A stretch of 64,000 bases of DNA. Origin: Salinimicrobium sp050750585. GTDB taxonomy: Bacteria; Bacteroidota; Bacteroidia; Flavobacteriales; Flavobacteriaceae. The stretch is from contig NZ_JBOJLM010000017.1 in assembly GCF_050750585.1 (NCBI RefSeq), positions 1-64,000 on the forward strand, written 5' to 3'. A model generated the notes under the pieces. The model made no database searches and was not told the DNA's origin. It worked only from the letters and a program-made list of their open reading frames with translations. Position numbers and translations under genes: made by a program. Below are positions 51,279 through 59,745 of the stretch, one piece after another. Numbering within the stretch: the stretch's first letter is position 1; the number at the start of each line of letters is the position of its first letter.

Positions 51279-53480
51279 TTAATTGGCTACTTCGCTGATA
51301 AATTTAATCCTGTAGAGACGCAATTCTTCTTCATCGTAATCTCCATCAAATTCATCAAGTGCTTCTTCAATTTTATCGGTTTGAGCATCGAGGAAATATT
51401 CGTGCATTTCTTCCTGCTGGTCTTCGTCCAGGATCTCATCGATCCAGTAATTGATATTCAATTTGGTACCGCTATAGACTATTGCCTCCATTTCTTTAAT
51501 GAAATCGTTCATCTCCATGCCTTTTGCTGCTGCAATGTCATCAAGAGGAAGCTTACGGTCTACGTTTTGAATAATGTATAATTTTAATCCGCTGTTTTGT
51601 CCTGTGGTTTTTACCACCAGGTCATCAGGTCGGGTAATGTCGTTTTCCTCAACGTAACGGGCAATAAGGTCTACAAACTTTTTACTGTAAGGTTTGGATT
51701 TTTTCCCTTCCCCTACTCCATGTATATTACCCAGCTCTTCAACCGATACCGGATATTTTAAAGCCATATCTTCCAAAGAAGGGTCCTGGAAAATTAAATG
51801 TGTAGCCAGCCCCAGGTCTTTGGCAATCTTCTTCCTTAAATCCTTAAGTATTTTGAGCAGTTCTTCATCTGTTCCTCCGCCCGATTTTGCTGCGGAAACT
51901 ATTCCGTCATTCCCGGCCACTTCATAGATGTGGTCTTCGGTCATCATAAAGGAATCTGGCGTTTTCAGGAATTTCTCCCCTTTTTCGGTCAGTTTTACTA
52001 CTCCGTATGTTTCGATATCCTTCCGAAGAAATCCGCCAACAAGAACCTGTCGTAATAAAGCCATCCAGTATTTATCGTCTTTCCCGGCACCTTTTCCGAA
52101 GAGTTCGTGTTCATCGGTGCGATGTGACTTAATAACCGCATTAGATTTTCCCACCAGGGTATTTACAACCTCTTTAGATTTGTACAGCTGTTTTGTCTCC
52201 TTCACCGTACGCAAAAGAAGTTCTACTTCATTCTTTGCTTCATGCTGCTTTTTGGGATTGCGAACGTTGTCATCCATATCGGCTCCCTCGCCGGTCTTTT
52301 CATCAAAATCTTCTCCAAAGTAGTGGAGGATAAATTTTCTTCTGGAAACAGAGGTTTCGGCAAAAGCGACAACTTCCTGTAAAAGGGCCTGTCCTATCTC
52401 CTGCTCGGCAACCGGTTTCCCGCTCATAAATTTCTCCAGCTTCTCAATATCTTTATAGGAGTAGAAAGCAAGGCAGTGACCTTCTCCTCCATCTCTTCCG
52501 GCACGACCAGTTTCCTGATAGTAACTTTCTATACTCTTGGGTATGTCATGGTGGATAACGAAACGAACATCGGGCTTGTCAATCCCCATTCCGAAGGCAA
52601 TGGTAGCCACCACCACATCAACTTCTTCCATTAAGAACATATCCTGGTGCCTTGACCGGGTTTTGGCATCGAGACCTGCATGGTATGGAACAGCCGATAT
52701 GCCGTTCACCTGCAGGGTTTGTGCCAGTTCTTCTACCCGCTTACGGCTAAGACAGTAAATGATCCCCGATTTTCCCTGGTTCTGTTTTATGAACCTGATG
52801 ATATCGGCATCTACATTCTTTGTTTTAGGGCGTATCTCGTAATAAAGATTAGGACGATTAAATGAAGCCTTAAAAGTATTGGCATCTGTAATGGCAAGGT
52901 TCTTTAGAATATCTTCCTGCACCTTAGGCGTAGCTGTAGCCGTTAGACCTATAATAGGAATATCGTCTCCAATTCGCTTTACAATATGTCTTAAATTTCT
53001 ATACTCGGGTCTAAAATCATGACCCCACTCACTAATACAATGCGCTTCATCAATGGCCAAAAATGAGATTTGTACGCTGCGTAGAAATTCGACATTTTCT
53101 TCTTTGGTGAGAGATTCGGGTGCTACATAAAGTAATTTAGTCACACCGTTAGTGATATCCTCTTTCACCTGCTTAACTTCGGTTTTGTTAAGGCTCGAGT
53201 TTAGAACGTGGGCAATTCCATTTTCCGAAGAAATTCCGCGAATGGCATCTACCTGGTTCTTCATCAAAGCGATAAGGGGAGAAACGACAATTGCAGTACC
53301 TTCCTTTATAAGTGCCGGCAACTGGTAACATAAAGATTTACCACCTCCGGTAGGCATCACCACAAAGGTGTTATGGTCATGGACTATACTTTTTATAACC
53401 TCCTCCTGGAGGCCCTTAAACTGGCTAAAACCAAAGTATTTCTTAAGTTGTTCGTGTAAATTGATTTCCTGCGAAGTCAT
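51279..53480 (-). CDS. recQ: ATP-dependent DNA helicase RecQ
   Basis: A 733-residue RecQ: Walker A (VMPTGGGKS), DEAH (AIDEAHCISEWGHDF), QETGRAGRDG as motif VI, then the RQC domain with winged helix, and an HRDC domain near 545-620 (LRKKIAKDLGLATHLIFQDPSL). The C-terminal tail (about 625-733) is acidic and longer than in the Enterobacterial protein. RecQ unwinds DNA at forks and recombination intermediates. It is divergent from kdsD, with a 84-bp spacer. Confidence 0.97.
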   Translation of the reverse strand: MTSQEINLHEQLKKYFGFSQFKGLQEEVIKSIVHDHNTFVVMPTGGGKSLCYQLPALIKEGTAIVVSPLIALMKNQVDAIRGISSENGIAHVLNSSLNKTEVKQVKEDITNGVTKLLYVAPESLTKEENVEFLRSVQISFLAIDEAHCISEWGHDFRPEYRNLRHIVKRIGDDIPIIGLTATATPKVQEDILKNLAITDANTFKASFNRPNLYYEIRPKTKNVDADIIRFIKQNQGKSGIIYCLSRKRVEELAQTLQVNGISAVPYHAGLDAKTRSRHQDMFLMEEVDVVVATIAFGMGIDKPDVRFVIHHDIPKSIESYYQETGRAGRDGGEGHCLAFYSYKDIEKLEKFMSGKPVAEQEIGQALLQEVVAFAETSVSRRKFILHYFGEDFDEKTGEGADMDDNVRNPKKQHEAKNEVELLLRTVKETKQLYKSKEVVNTLVGKSNAVIKSHRTDEHELFGKGAGKDDKYWMALLRQVLVGGFLRKDIETYGVVKLTEKGEKFLKTPDSFMMTEDHIYEVAGNDGIVSAAKSGGGTDEELLKILKDLRKKIAKDLGLATHLIFQDPSLEDMALKYPVSVEELGNIHGVGEGKKSKPYSKKFVDLIARYVEENDITRPDDLVVKTTGQNSGLKLYIIQNVDRKLPLDDIAAAKGMEMNDFIKEMEAIVYSGTKLNINYWIDEILDEDQQEEMHEYFLDAQTDKIEEALDEFDGDYDEEELRLYRIKFISEVAN

Positions 53481-53564
53481 TCAATTGTGTTACAATTTTA
53501 CATACATTTGCATCAAATAAAGATACGTTTTTCTTTACTCCATACAATTTCTAACTCTACAAAT
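53481..53564 (+). promoter_or_regulatory. Divergent recQ/kdsD promoter region
   Basis: TACATTTG at 53503-53510 matches the Bacteroidota -7 consensus TAnnTTTG; a TTGTG at 53485-53489 could serve as a weak -33 box, though the spacer is shorter than usual. It would start transcription around 53517 and leave a leader of about 50 nt before kdsD. Confidence 0.35.
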
Positions 53565-54530
53565 TTGACACCTCAAGAAAAAATACTCTCTGTTGCCAGA
53601 GAAACCATTTTAACTGAAGCCAAAGCTATAGCAAATTTAGAGCAATTATTAGACCAAAATTTTGCTAAAGCTGTGCAGGCAGTATATAAATCAAAAGGAA
53701 GGGTAGTAATTACCGGAATAGGAAAAAGTGCCGCTATTGCCACAAAGATCGTTGCTACCTTAAATTCTACTGGCACGCCGGCAGTTTTTATGCATGCTGC
53801 CGATGCCATTCACGGCGATTTAGGGTCTATACTTCAGGACGATGTGGTTATTTGCATCTCAAAAAGTGGAAACACTCCCGAAATAAAAGTACTCGTCCCG
53901 CTCATAAAAAACTTTGGAAACCCCCTGATAGCAATAACAGGGAGTATCGACTCATTTTTGGGAAAACAAGCAGACTATATTCTCAATTCTTTTGTTGAAA
54001 AGGAAGCCTGCCCCAACAATCTTGCACCTACTACCAGCACCACTGCTCAGCTTGTAATTGGCGATGCTCTTGCCGTTTGCCTGCTGAACCTCAGAGGGTT
54101 CTCAAGTCAGGATTTCGCAAAATACCACCCGGGAGGTTCTTTAGGAAAACGACTTTACCTAAGGGTGAGCGATATTGCCGATCAGAATCAAAAGCCCGCA
54201 GTTACTCCCAACACGCCCGTGCCACAGGTGATCATTGAAATTTCTGAAAAAATGCTTGGTGTCACTGCTGTTCTTCAGGATGACAAAATTACCGGAATAG
54301 TAACTGACGGTGACATAAGACGTATGCTTCAAAAGAGTACAGACATCTCTAAACTAACCGCAGGAGACATTATGAGCGCCAATCCAAAGACCATCGAGAG
54401 TGATTCTATGGCTGTAGATGCGCTAGACGTGCTCGAAGACAACAAAATATCCCAGCTCCTGGCTGTAAAAGACGGAAAATATTACGGGGTAGTGCACTTG
54501 CACAACTTAATAAGGGAAGGAATTATTTAG
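53565..54530 (+). CDS. kdsD: Arabinose-5-phosphate isomerase, KdsD/KpsF family
   Basis: A 321-residue protein. The SIS domain has VVITGIGKSAAIATKIVATL and CISKSGNTPEIKVL, and two CBS domains follow (about 205-321, with GDIRRMLQKS and HLHNLIREGII). It converts ribulose 5-phosphate to arabinose 5-phosphate for Kdo synthesis. I place the start at TTG 53565; the frame is open further up, but the upstream part would begin before the probable promoter. It is followed by tatC after 1 bp, so the pair forms an operon with the small gene at 55362. Confidence 0.92.
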   Translation: MTPQEKILSVARETILTEAKAIANLEQLLDQNFAKAVQAVYKSKGRVVITGIGKSAAIATKIVATLNSTGTPAVFMHAADAIHGDLGSILQDDVVICISKSGNTPEIKVLVPLIKNFGNPLIAITGSIDSFLGKQADYILNSFVEKEACPNNLAPTTSTTAQLVIGDALAVCLLNLRGFSSQDFAKYHPGGSLGKRLYLRVSDIADQNQKPAVTPNTPVPQVIIEISEKMLGVTAVLQDDKITGIVTDGDIRRMLQKSTDISKLTAGDIMSANPKTIESDSMAVDALDVLEDNKISQLLAVKDGKYYGVVHLHNLIREGII

Positions 54531-54531
54531 A

Positions 54532-55365
54532 ATGGCAAAAGTAAAAAAACCTGCCGATGAAATGTCATTTTTGGATCACCTGGAGGACCTGCGCTGGCAC
54601 CTCATCAGGGCGTCTTTGGCAGTGGTAATTGCGGGCACGGCAGCTTTCCTGGCCAAAGGATTCATTTTTGACACCTTACTCTTTGGCCCTACTAGTGCCG
54701 ATTTCCTTACTTATGACATTCTTTGTCGCCTCTCTACGTTTGTAGGACTCGAAGGCGGATTTTGTTTTGAAGATATGCCCTTCACCATACAATCGAGAAC
54801 CATGGGCGGACAGTTCTCTGCCCACGTATGGACCTCGATCACTGCGGGATTTATTATCGCTTTTCCATACATTATATATGAGTTCTGGAAATTTATCTCT
54901 CCAGCCATGTATGCCAATGAAAGAAATACAGCAAGAGGCTTTATTTTCATCTCTTCGGTATTGTTCTTTATGGGAGTGCTTTTTGGCTATTATCTTGTTA
55001 CGCCGCTTTCCATCAATTTCCTCGGAAAATACCAGGTAAGTGAGGTAGTACTCAATGAGTTTGACATTGGAAGTTACATAAGCCTGGTACGCTCTTCGGT
55101 GGTTGCCTGTGGGATCATTTTTGAACTACCCATAATCATCTACTTCCTCACAAAAATAGGATTGGTTACTCCCCAATTTCTTCGAAAGTATCGCAAGTTT
55201 GCACTGGTAATTGTGTTGATCCTTTCAGCAATAATTACCCCGCCAGATATTTTGAGTCAGATCATTGTTGCAATTCCGGTGTTGGTACTGTATGAAGTAA
55301 GTATTTTTATTTCCCGGATTGTAACCCGAAATGAAGCACGAAAACTAAAAAAACAACAGCCATGA
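54532..55365 (+). CDS. tatC: Twin-arginine translocase subunit TatC
   Basis: A 277-residue membrane protein with six predicted helices. EMSFLDHLEDLRWHLIRA is the conserved cytoplasmic N-terminal signal-peptide-binding region, and FELPIIIYFLTKIGLVTPQFLRKYRK with the Glu in the membrane is typical. TatC recognises twin-arginine signal peptides of folded, often cofactor-bearing proteins. It shares a transcript with kdsD and overlaps the next gene by 4 bp. Confidence 0.96.
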   Translation: MAKVKKPADEMSFLDHLEDLRWHLIRASLAVVIAGTAAFLAKGFIFDTLLFGPTSADFLTYDILCRLSTFVGLEGGFCFEDMPFTIQSRTMGGQFSAHVWTSITAGFIIAFPYIIYEFWKFISPAMYANERNTARGFIFISSVLFFMGVLFGYYLVTPLSINFLGKYQVSEVVLNEFDIGSYISLVRSSVVACGIIFELPIIIYFLTKIGLVTPQFLRKYRKFALVIVLILSAIITPPDILSQIIVAIPVLVLYEVSIFISRIVTRNEARKLKKQQP

Positions 55366-55709
55366 AAAATCAGGTAGAAGAATTCAATGAATATCGCCAA
55401 AAGATGAATGACAAAATTCTTGGCGACAACAATAAAGTAATCAAGCGTATTTTTAATCTTGACACCAACGCATATGCCCCGGGTGCTCTCGATGTGAAGA
55501 CTAAAGAACTGCTGGGTTTGGTAGCATCGGCCGTTTTACGCTGTGATGATTGTATCAAATACCACCTTGAAACCAGCTATAAAGAAGGTTTGTCAAAAGA
55601 AGAAGTAATGGAAGCCCTTAGTATCGCCACCCTTGTGGGAGGAACCATCGTGATCCCACACTTAAGAAGAGCGTATGAATTTTGGGAGGAGTTAGAAGCC
55701 CAGAGCTAA
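55362..55709 (+). CDS. Carboxymuconolactone decarboxylase family protein (AhpD-like fold)
   Basis: A 115-residue all-helical protein. CDDCIKYHLETSYKEG carries the CxxC-xxx-H motif of the CMD/AhpD family, in which the two Cys can act in peroxide reduction. ALSIATLVGGTIVIPHLRRAYEF completes the fold. It is translationally coupled to tatC by a 4-bp overlap. Function is not assigned; a redox role is plausible. Confidence 0.92.
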   Translation: MKNQVEEFNEYRQKMNDKILGDNNKVIKRIFNLDTNAYAPGALDVKTKELLGLVASAVLRCDDCIKYHLETSYKEGLSKEEVMEALSIATLVGGTIVIPHLRRAYEFWEELEAQS

Positions 55710-55985
55710 TTTAAAGTTCAAAGTTTAAGATTCAAGGTTTAGAATTCCCAGAATCCCGACGGCGAAGTAATTTCTGAAAAAGAACAAAGGAAGAGGAAAG
55801 GAATAATATTTAAAATATGCTATTGCAAAGCTGCTACATTTAAGTTTTGAATACTATTATCTCCCCCTTAGTGACTCTGAGAACTAACCACGGCCCACTT
55901 TTTCTTATATTTATATATTAGCATGATATTTGAAGGTCTAATACTCAAGTCTAAAATCTCATATCTAACATCTCATATCTAAAGA
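55710..55985. other. Intergenic region with degenerate repeats
   Basis: No gene. AAAGTTCAAAGTTTAAGATTC near 55713 and TCTAAAATCTCATATCTAAC near 55950-55980 belong to the degenerate short repeats scattered over the window. Confidence 0.5.
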
Positions 55986-56726
55986 ATGAAGTTATACGCC
56001 GAAAGTCTTGTCAAATCCTACAAAGGTCGTGAAGTTGTGAAAGGAATTTCCCTGGAAGTAAACCAGGGGGAGATTGTTGGGCTTTTGGGCCCAAATGGAG
56101 CCGGTAAAACTACTTCTTTCTATATGATCGTGGGATTGATAAAGCCAAATGGCGGAAGGATCTTTCTGGACCGGGAGAACATCACCAAATTCCCCATGTA
56201 TAAACGGGCACAATACGGGATTGGTTATTTGGCACAAGAAGCCTCGGTATTTCGCAAGCTGAGTATTGAAGACAATATTATGAGTGTTCTTGAGCTTACC
56301 GATCTTTCTAAAAAGGAGCGGCAAATGAAGATGGAGTCTTTGATCGAGGAGTTTGGGTTAGGACATATCCGCAAGAGCCGCGGAGATTTATTGAGTGGAG
56401 GAGAAAGACGGCGTACCGAAATAGCCCGCGCCCTGGCCACAGATCCCAACTTTATTCTACTGGATGAACCATTTGCCGGAGTAGATCCAGTGGCTGTGGA
56501 AGACATTCAGCGCATTGTAGCCCAACTGAAAAATAAAAATATAGGCATTCTTATTACCGACCATAACGTGCAGGAAACCCTGGCGATTACAGATCGTACC
56601 TATCTTATGTTTGAAGGACGTATCCTTAAAGCAGGAATACCCGAAGAACTTGCCGAAGATGAAATGGTGCGCAAGGTATACCTGGGACAGAACTTCGAAC
56701 TCCGGAAAAAGAAAATTTTTCAGTAA
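55986..56726 (+). CDS. lptB: LPS export ABC transporter ATP-binding protein LptB
   Basis: A 246-residue ABC ATPase. Walker A GPNGAGKTT, Q-loop LAQEASVFR, signature LSGGERRRTEIARALA, Walker B LLDEPFAGVDP and the His switch LITDHNVQETLAITD are intact. The LptB-specific segment (FRKLSIEDNIMSVLEL) distinguishes it from amino acid transporters. It powers lipopolysaccharide extraction by LptFG; the partner genes are not adjacent. Upstream text-like repeats and a downstream repeat array isolate it. Confidence 0.95.
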   Translation: MKLYAESLVKSYKGREVVKGISLEVNQGEIVGLLGPNGAGKTTSFYMIVGLIKPNGGRIFLDRENITKFPMYKRAQYGIGYLAQEASVFRKLSIEDNIMSVLELTDLSKKERQMKMESLIEEFGLGHIRKSRGDLLSGGERRRTEIARALATDPNFILLDEPFAGVDPVAVEDIQRIVAQLKNKNIGILITDHNVQETLAITDRTYLMFEGRILKAGIPEELAEDEMVRKVYLGQNFELRKKKIFQ

Positions 56727-56754
56727 TCGTCAATTATTTAAAGTTGAGGTTAAT

Positions 56755-57340
56755 TGTAATCGGCACGGATTGCAAATCCGCGCCAGCTGCATTTACGATT
56801 ATAACCGATTCTCCATTTAATTCTTCCTATCTCTAAATTATAATCAGGTGTCAAAAAGGGCATTTTGGAGGGGAAATATTCTGATGGTTTTTTATTCAAA
56901 ATAACCCGGCACGGATTATAAATCCGCGCCAGCTTTCAATTCATAATTTTAGATTCAAGAATCAGAAGTTCGAAATCTGCGCAAGCTTTTCTCTCTATGC
57001 ACTTTCTCTAATGAAGTGTCTAAAATGGCATTTTAAAGAGGAAATATTTTGATGGTTTTAATCAGCATTCCCCGGCACGGATTATTAATCCGCGCCAGCT
57101 TTCAATTCAAAATTTTACATTCAAGAATCAGAGGTTCGAAATCTGCGCTAACTTTTCCCTCTATGCACTTTCTTTAATGAAGGGTCTAAAATGACATTTT
57201 GAAGAGGAAATATTTTGAGGTTTTCTAATCAGCATTCCCCGGCACGGATTATTAATCCGCGCCAGCTTTTCCCTCTATTTACACTCTCTAAAGGTGTCTA
57301 AAAAGGCATTTTGGAGAGAAAATATTCTGATATTTATAGT
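56755..57340. repeat. Array of about four 165-175-bp repeats with dyad and palindrome
   Basis: Units are marked by GGCACGGATT, 3 bases, AATCCGCGCCAG near 56760, 56907, 57073 and 57240. Between these marks lies the phrase CGAAATCTGCGC and, in each unit, one copy of the dispersed palindrome in the form GTGTCTAAAATGGCATTTT (56847, 57015, 57181, 57294). The dyad is the reverse complement of the one in the 180-bp array. No gene is seen here. Confidence 0.85.
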
Positions 57341-57341
57341 T

Positions 57342-57567
57342 AAATCCAGGTCCCGTAGGGACCAACTATAGGTAAAAAGGTTCTCCCACGAATAAATGTC
57401 CCGTAGGGACGAAAGGTGGGTTTACTATATACCTTAAAAAATATCTGTAATCAAAACTCCCCTCCAGGCATTATCTCATATGCCGTCCCAACAGGACGTG
57501 AATTTCATAATGATATTTGGAGCTACCTATAGAGCGTCCCTACGGGACTTTTACTTCTTCTCGTAAA
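57342..57567. repeat. 228-bp repeat unit A
   Basis: It begins AAATCCAGGTCCCGTAGGGA and ends TTACTTCTTCTCGTAA. The unit holds GTCCCGTAGGGAC and similar dyads, and CCGTCCCAACAGGACG. Three further, near-identical units follow at 58146, 58374 and 58604, after the IS insertion. Confidence 0.85.
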
Positions 57568-58145
57568 CTAAACCACTCTGCACTGAAAGTGCAGAGGTTT
57601 TTCTAACTGGGGACTGAAAGTCCCCAAGTTTATTCCAATATGAAATTGGAATTATCAGAACTGTCTCGGCGATGGTGTTCCAAATAGTCATTGACCATCT
57701 TATCTGTGACATTGCCCGTGCTCCAAACTCCATATCCGCTTGCTCAAAAGTGTTGCCCCCAATATCGCTCTTTTAGCTGTGGAAATTCTTGTTGCAGCTT
57801 GCGCGAAGATCTGCCTTTCAATTGTTTTACTATGTAACTAACATTTGTCTTGGGAGCATATTCTACGTGCATATGAACATGATCAGAACTGACCACTCCT
57901 TTAAGAATCTCTATTCCTTCAGCTTCACATATTTGAATCAGAAGCTCCCTACAACGCTTTTGAATATCGCCTTGCAAAACCTTATATCTGTACTTTGTAA
58001 CCCAAACAAGATGACAGGTTAATCTGCTCACTGTATGAGATCCTTTTCTCTGAGTGCTACTCATTTTACGAAATTATAGATTTTTTCGCACTACTAAAGT
58101 TCTGCAATAAAATTGCAGGGTTTAAGACCCTAACCTGAGACCAAT
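57568..58145 (-). mobile_element. IS200/IS605-type insertion, about 580 bp
   Basis: A segment absent from the other 228-bp units lies between CTCGTAA and AAATCCAGG, the normal unit junction, so the ends are fixed to within a few bases. It encodes one HUH transposase pseudogene and has hairpins near both ends: CTCTGCACT/AGTGCAGAG at 57576-57596 and GGGGACT/AGTCCCC at 57609-57625 on the left; CTGCAAT/ATTGCAG at 58102-58118 and GGGT/ACCC at 58118-58130 on the right. Subterminal hairpins and no obvious target duplication are typical of IS200. No tnpB is present. Confidence 0.82.
57630..58064 (-). pseudogene. IS200-type HUH transposase with in-frame TGA at codon 107
   Basis: MSSTQRKGSHTVSRLTCHLV starts the frame. 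The HUH motif is H62-V-H64 in SDHVHMHVEYAP. Codon 107 (57744-57746) is TGA where IS200 relatives have Trp in WGQHFW. Beyond it the same frame continues for 37 codons (ASGYGVWSTGNVTDKMVNDY...) with the catalytic Y127 in NDYLEHH, and ends at TAA (57630-57632). So one nonsense mutation splits the HUH half from the Tyr half. It is broken, unless the TGA is read through. Confidence 0.88.
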
Positions 58146-58690
58146 AAATCCAGGTCCCGTAGGGACCAACTATAGGTAAAAGGTTCTCCTATGAATAAAA
58201 TGTCCCGTAGGGACGAAAGGTGGGTTTATTATATGCCTTAAACAATATCGGTAATTAAAATTAACCTCCAGGCATCCCTCATATGCCGTCCCTACAGGAC
58301 GTGAATTTCATAATGGATATTTGAAGCTACCAATATAGCGTCCCTACGGGACCTTTACTTCTACTCGTAAGATAAATCCAGGTCCCGTAGGGACCAACTA
58401 TAGGTAAAAAAGCTCTCCCATGAATAAAATGTCCCGTAGGGACGAAAGGTGGGTTTATTATATGCCTTAAAAAATATTGGTAATCAAAATTAACCTCCAG
58501 GCATCACCTCATATGCCGTCCCTACAGGACGTGAATTTCATAATGGATATTTGGAGCTACCTATATAGCGTTCCTACGGAACCTTTACTTCTACTCGTAA
58601 GATAAATCCAGGTCCCGTAGGGACCAACTATAGGTAAAAGGTTCTCCCATGAATAAAATGTCCCGTAGGGACGAAAGGTGGGTTTATTCC
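58146..58690. repeat. 228-bp repeat units B, C and partial D
   Basis: Units B (58146-58373), C (58374-58603) and a partial D (58604-58690) share AAATCCAGGTCCCGTAGGGA ... CTTCTACTCGTAAG. The arrays carry GTCCCGTAGGGAC, CCGTCCCTACAGGACG and GCGTCCCTACGGGAC dyads, spaced regularly within the unit. Units are highly similar. No gene is seen. Degenerate ACTACAGACTACAGTCTACA repeats follow at 58765-58800. Confidence 0.88.
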
Positions 58691-58805
58691 AAAGCAGAAT
58701 AAATTTCTGAAAAATATTTGTCCTTCTTCCCTTCGTGAAAATTCTGCTAATTGACATATGCTCCACTACAGACTACAGACTACAGTCTACAGTCTACACC
58801 ACAAC

Positions 58806-59579
58806 CTAAGTTCTCTCCACCAGCCTCTCATCATCATTTTTATTAGTGATCATTGAGATCACCACATAACTCAAAATTATCACCGGGATAGCCGCGAATT
58901 GAAGAAGTATCAGCAGGACTACACAAAAGATAAGGAACAGGTAACGGATTTTATTTTCGGCAAAGCCCCAGCTACTGAATTTTAAGGCAAATAAAGGAAC
59001 CTCGGCATTCAGCATAAAACAGCTGAACAAGGTCAAAATAGCAAGAAACCAGGGATTTAAAATTATATCTACCAAAAATGGCTGTGGCTGAAAAATAAGG
59101 ATCAGCGGCAGACTCAATATCAGTAAGGCATTTGCCGGTGTGGGAAGGCCAATAAAGGAATCGGTTTGCCGCTCGTCAATATTGAACTTTGCCAATCTAT
59201 AGCCAGACGCGAGGGTAACAAGCAACCCTAGCAGAGCGAGAGCCGGAAAATTCCATTCCATCAGGTCGTGCCCCGCTGTCCAGTCGGTAGATTGCGCCGC
59301 TGCTCCGGGCAGGGCCTGTCTAAACAACTGAAACATTACAATCCCCGGCACCAATCCGCTGGTAACCATATCGGCAAGGGAATCGAGTTGTAATCCCAGT
59401 TCCGATTTCACATTGAGGAGTCGTGCAGCAAGTCCGTCAAAAAAATCAAAAAAGATACCCAGGGCCACAAAGATCGCAGCCATCACCAGGTCTCCCTGTA
59501 CAGCAAATATTGCCGCAATGCTGCCACTAAAAAGATTGACCAATGTTATGGCGTTAGGAATATGTCTGGTTATGCTCAT
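58806..59579 (-). CDS. pssA: CDP-diacylglycerol-serine O-phosphatidyltransferase
   Basis: A 257-residue membrane protein with about seven hydrophobic segments. FDFFDGLAARLLNVKSELGLQLDSLADMV contains the CDP-alcohol phosphatidyltransferase motif DG-xx-AR-(8)-G-xxx-D-xxx-D in full. Early residues ITRHIPNAITLVNLFSGS match the PssA group. It makes phosphatidylserine, the precursor of phosphatidylethanolamine. The gene is divergent from lnt, and the start codons are 167 bp apart. Confidence 0.93.
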   Translation of the reverse strand: MSITRHIPNAITLVNLFSGSIAAIFAVQGDLVMAAIFVALGIFFDFFDGLAARLLNVKSELGLQLDSLADMVTSGLVPGIVMFQLFRQALPGAAAQSTDWTAGHDLMEWNFPALALLGLLVTLASGYRLAKFNIDERQTDSFIGLPTPANALLILSLPLILIFQPQPFLVDIILNPWFLAILTLFSCFMLNAEVPLFALKFSSWGFAENKIRYLFLIFCVVLLILLQFAAIPVIILSYVVISMITNKNDDERLVERT

Positions 59580-59745
59580 AGGGCTTGTTTTCTGTAAAAA
59601 TAGTAAAAATCCTGTTGCCCTTTATGGGCTGCCGGTTGTGTTCCAATTTAACAAATTCACTGCCCCAGTATTTCCATCCACTCTGCAGCTTTTCATGGTT
59701 TACTGGTAATTGCTAATTGTTTAAATTTGTCTTCTACACCAAGAT

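Noticed and set aside
54559..54578. Functional copy of the dispersed palindrome in tatC
   Set aside because: The reading EMSFLDHL is a conserved TatC segment, so this copy may be explained by protein sequence alone; I count it only as a similarity.
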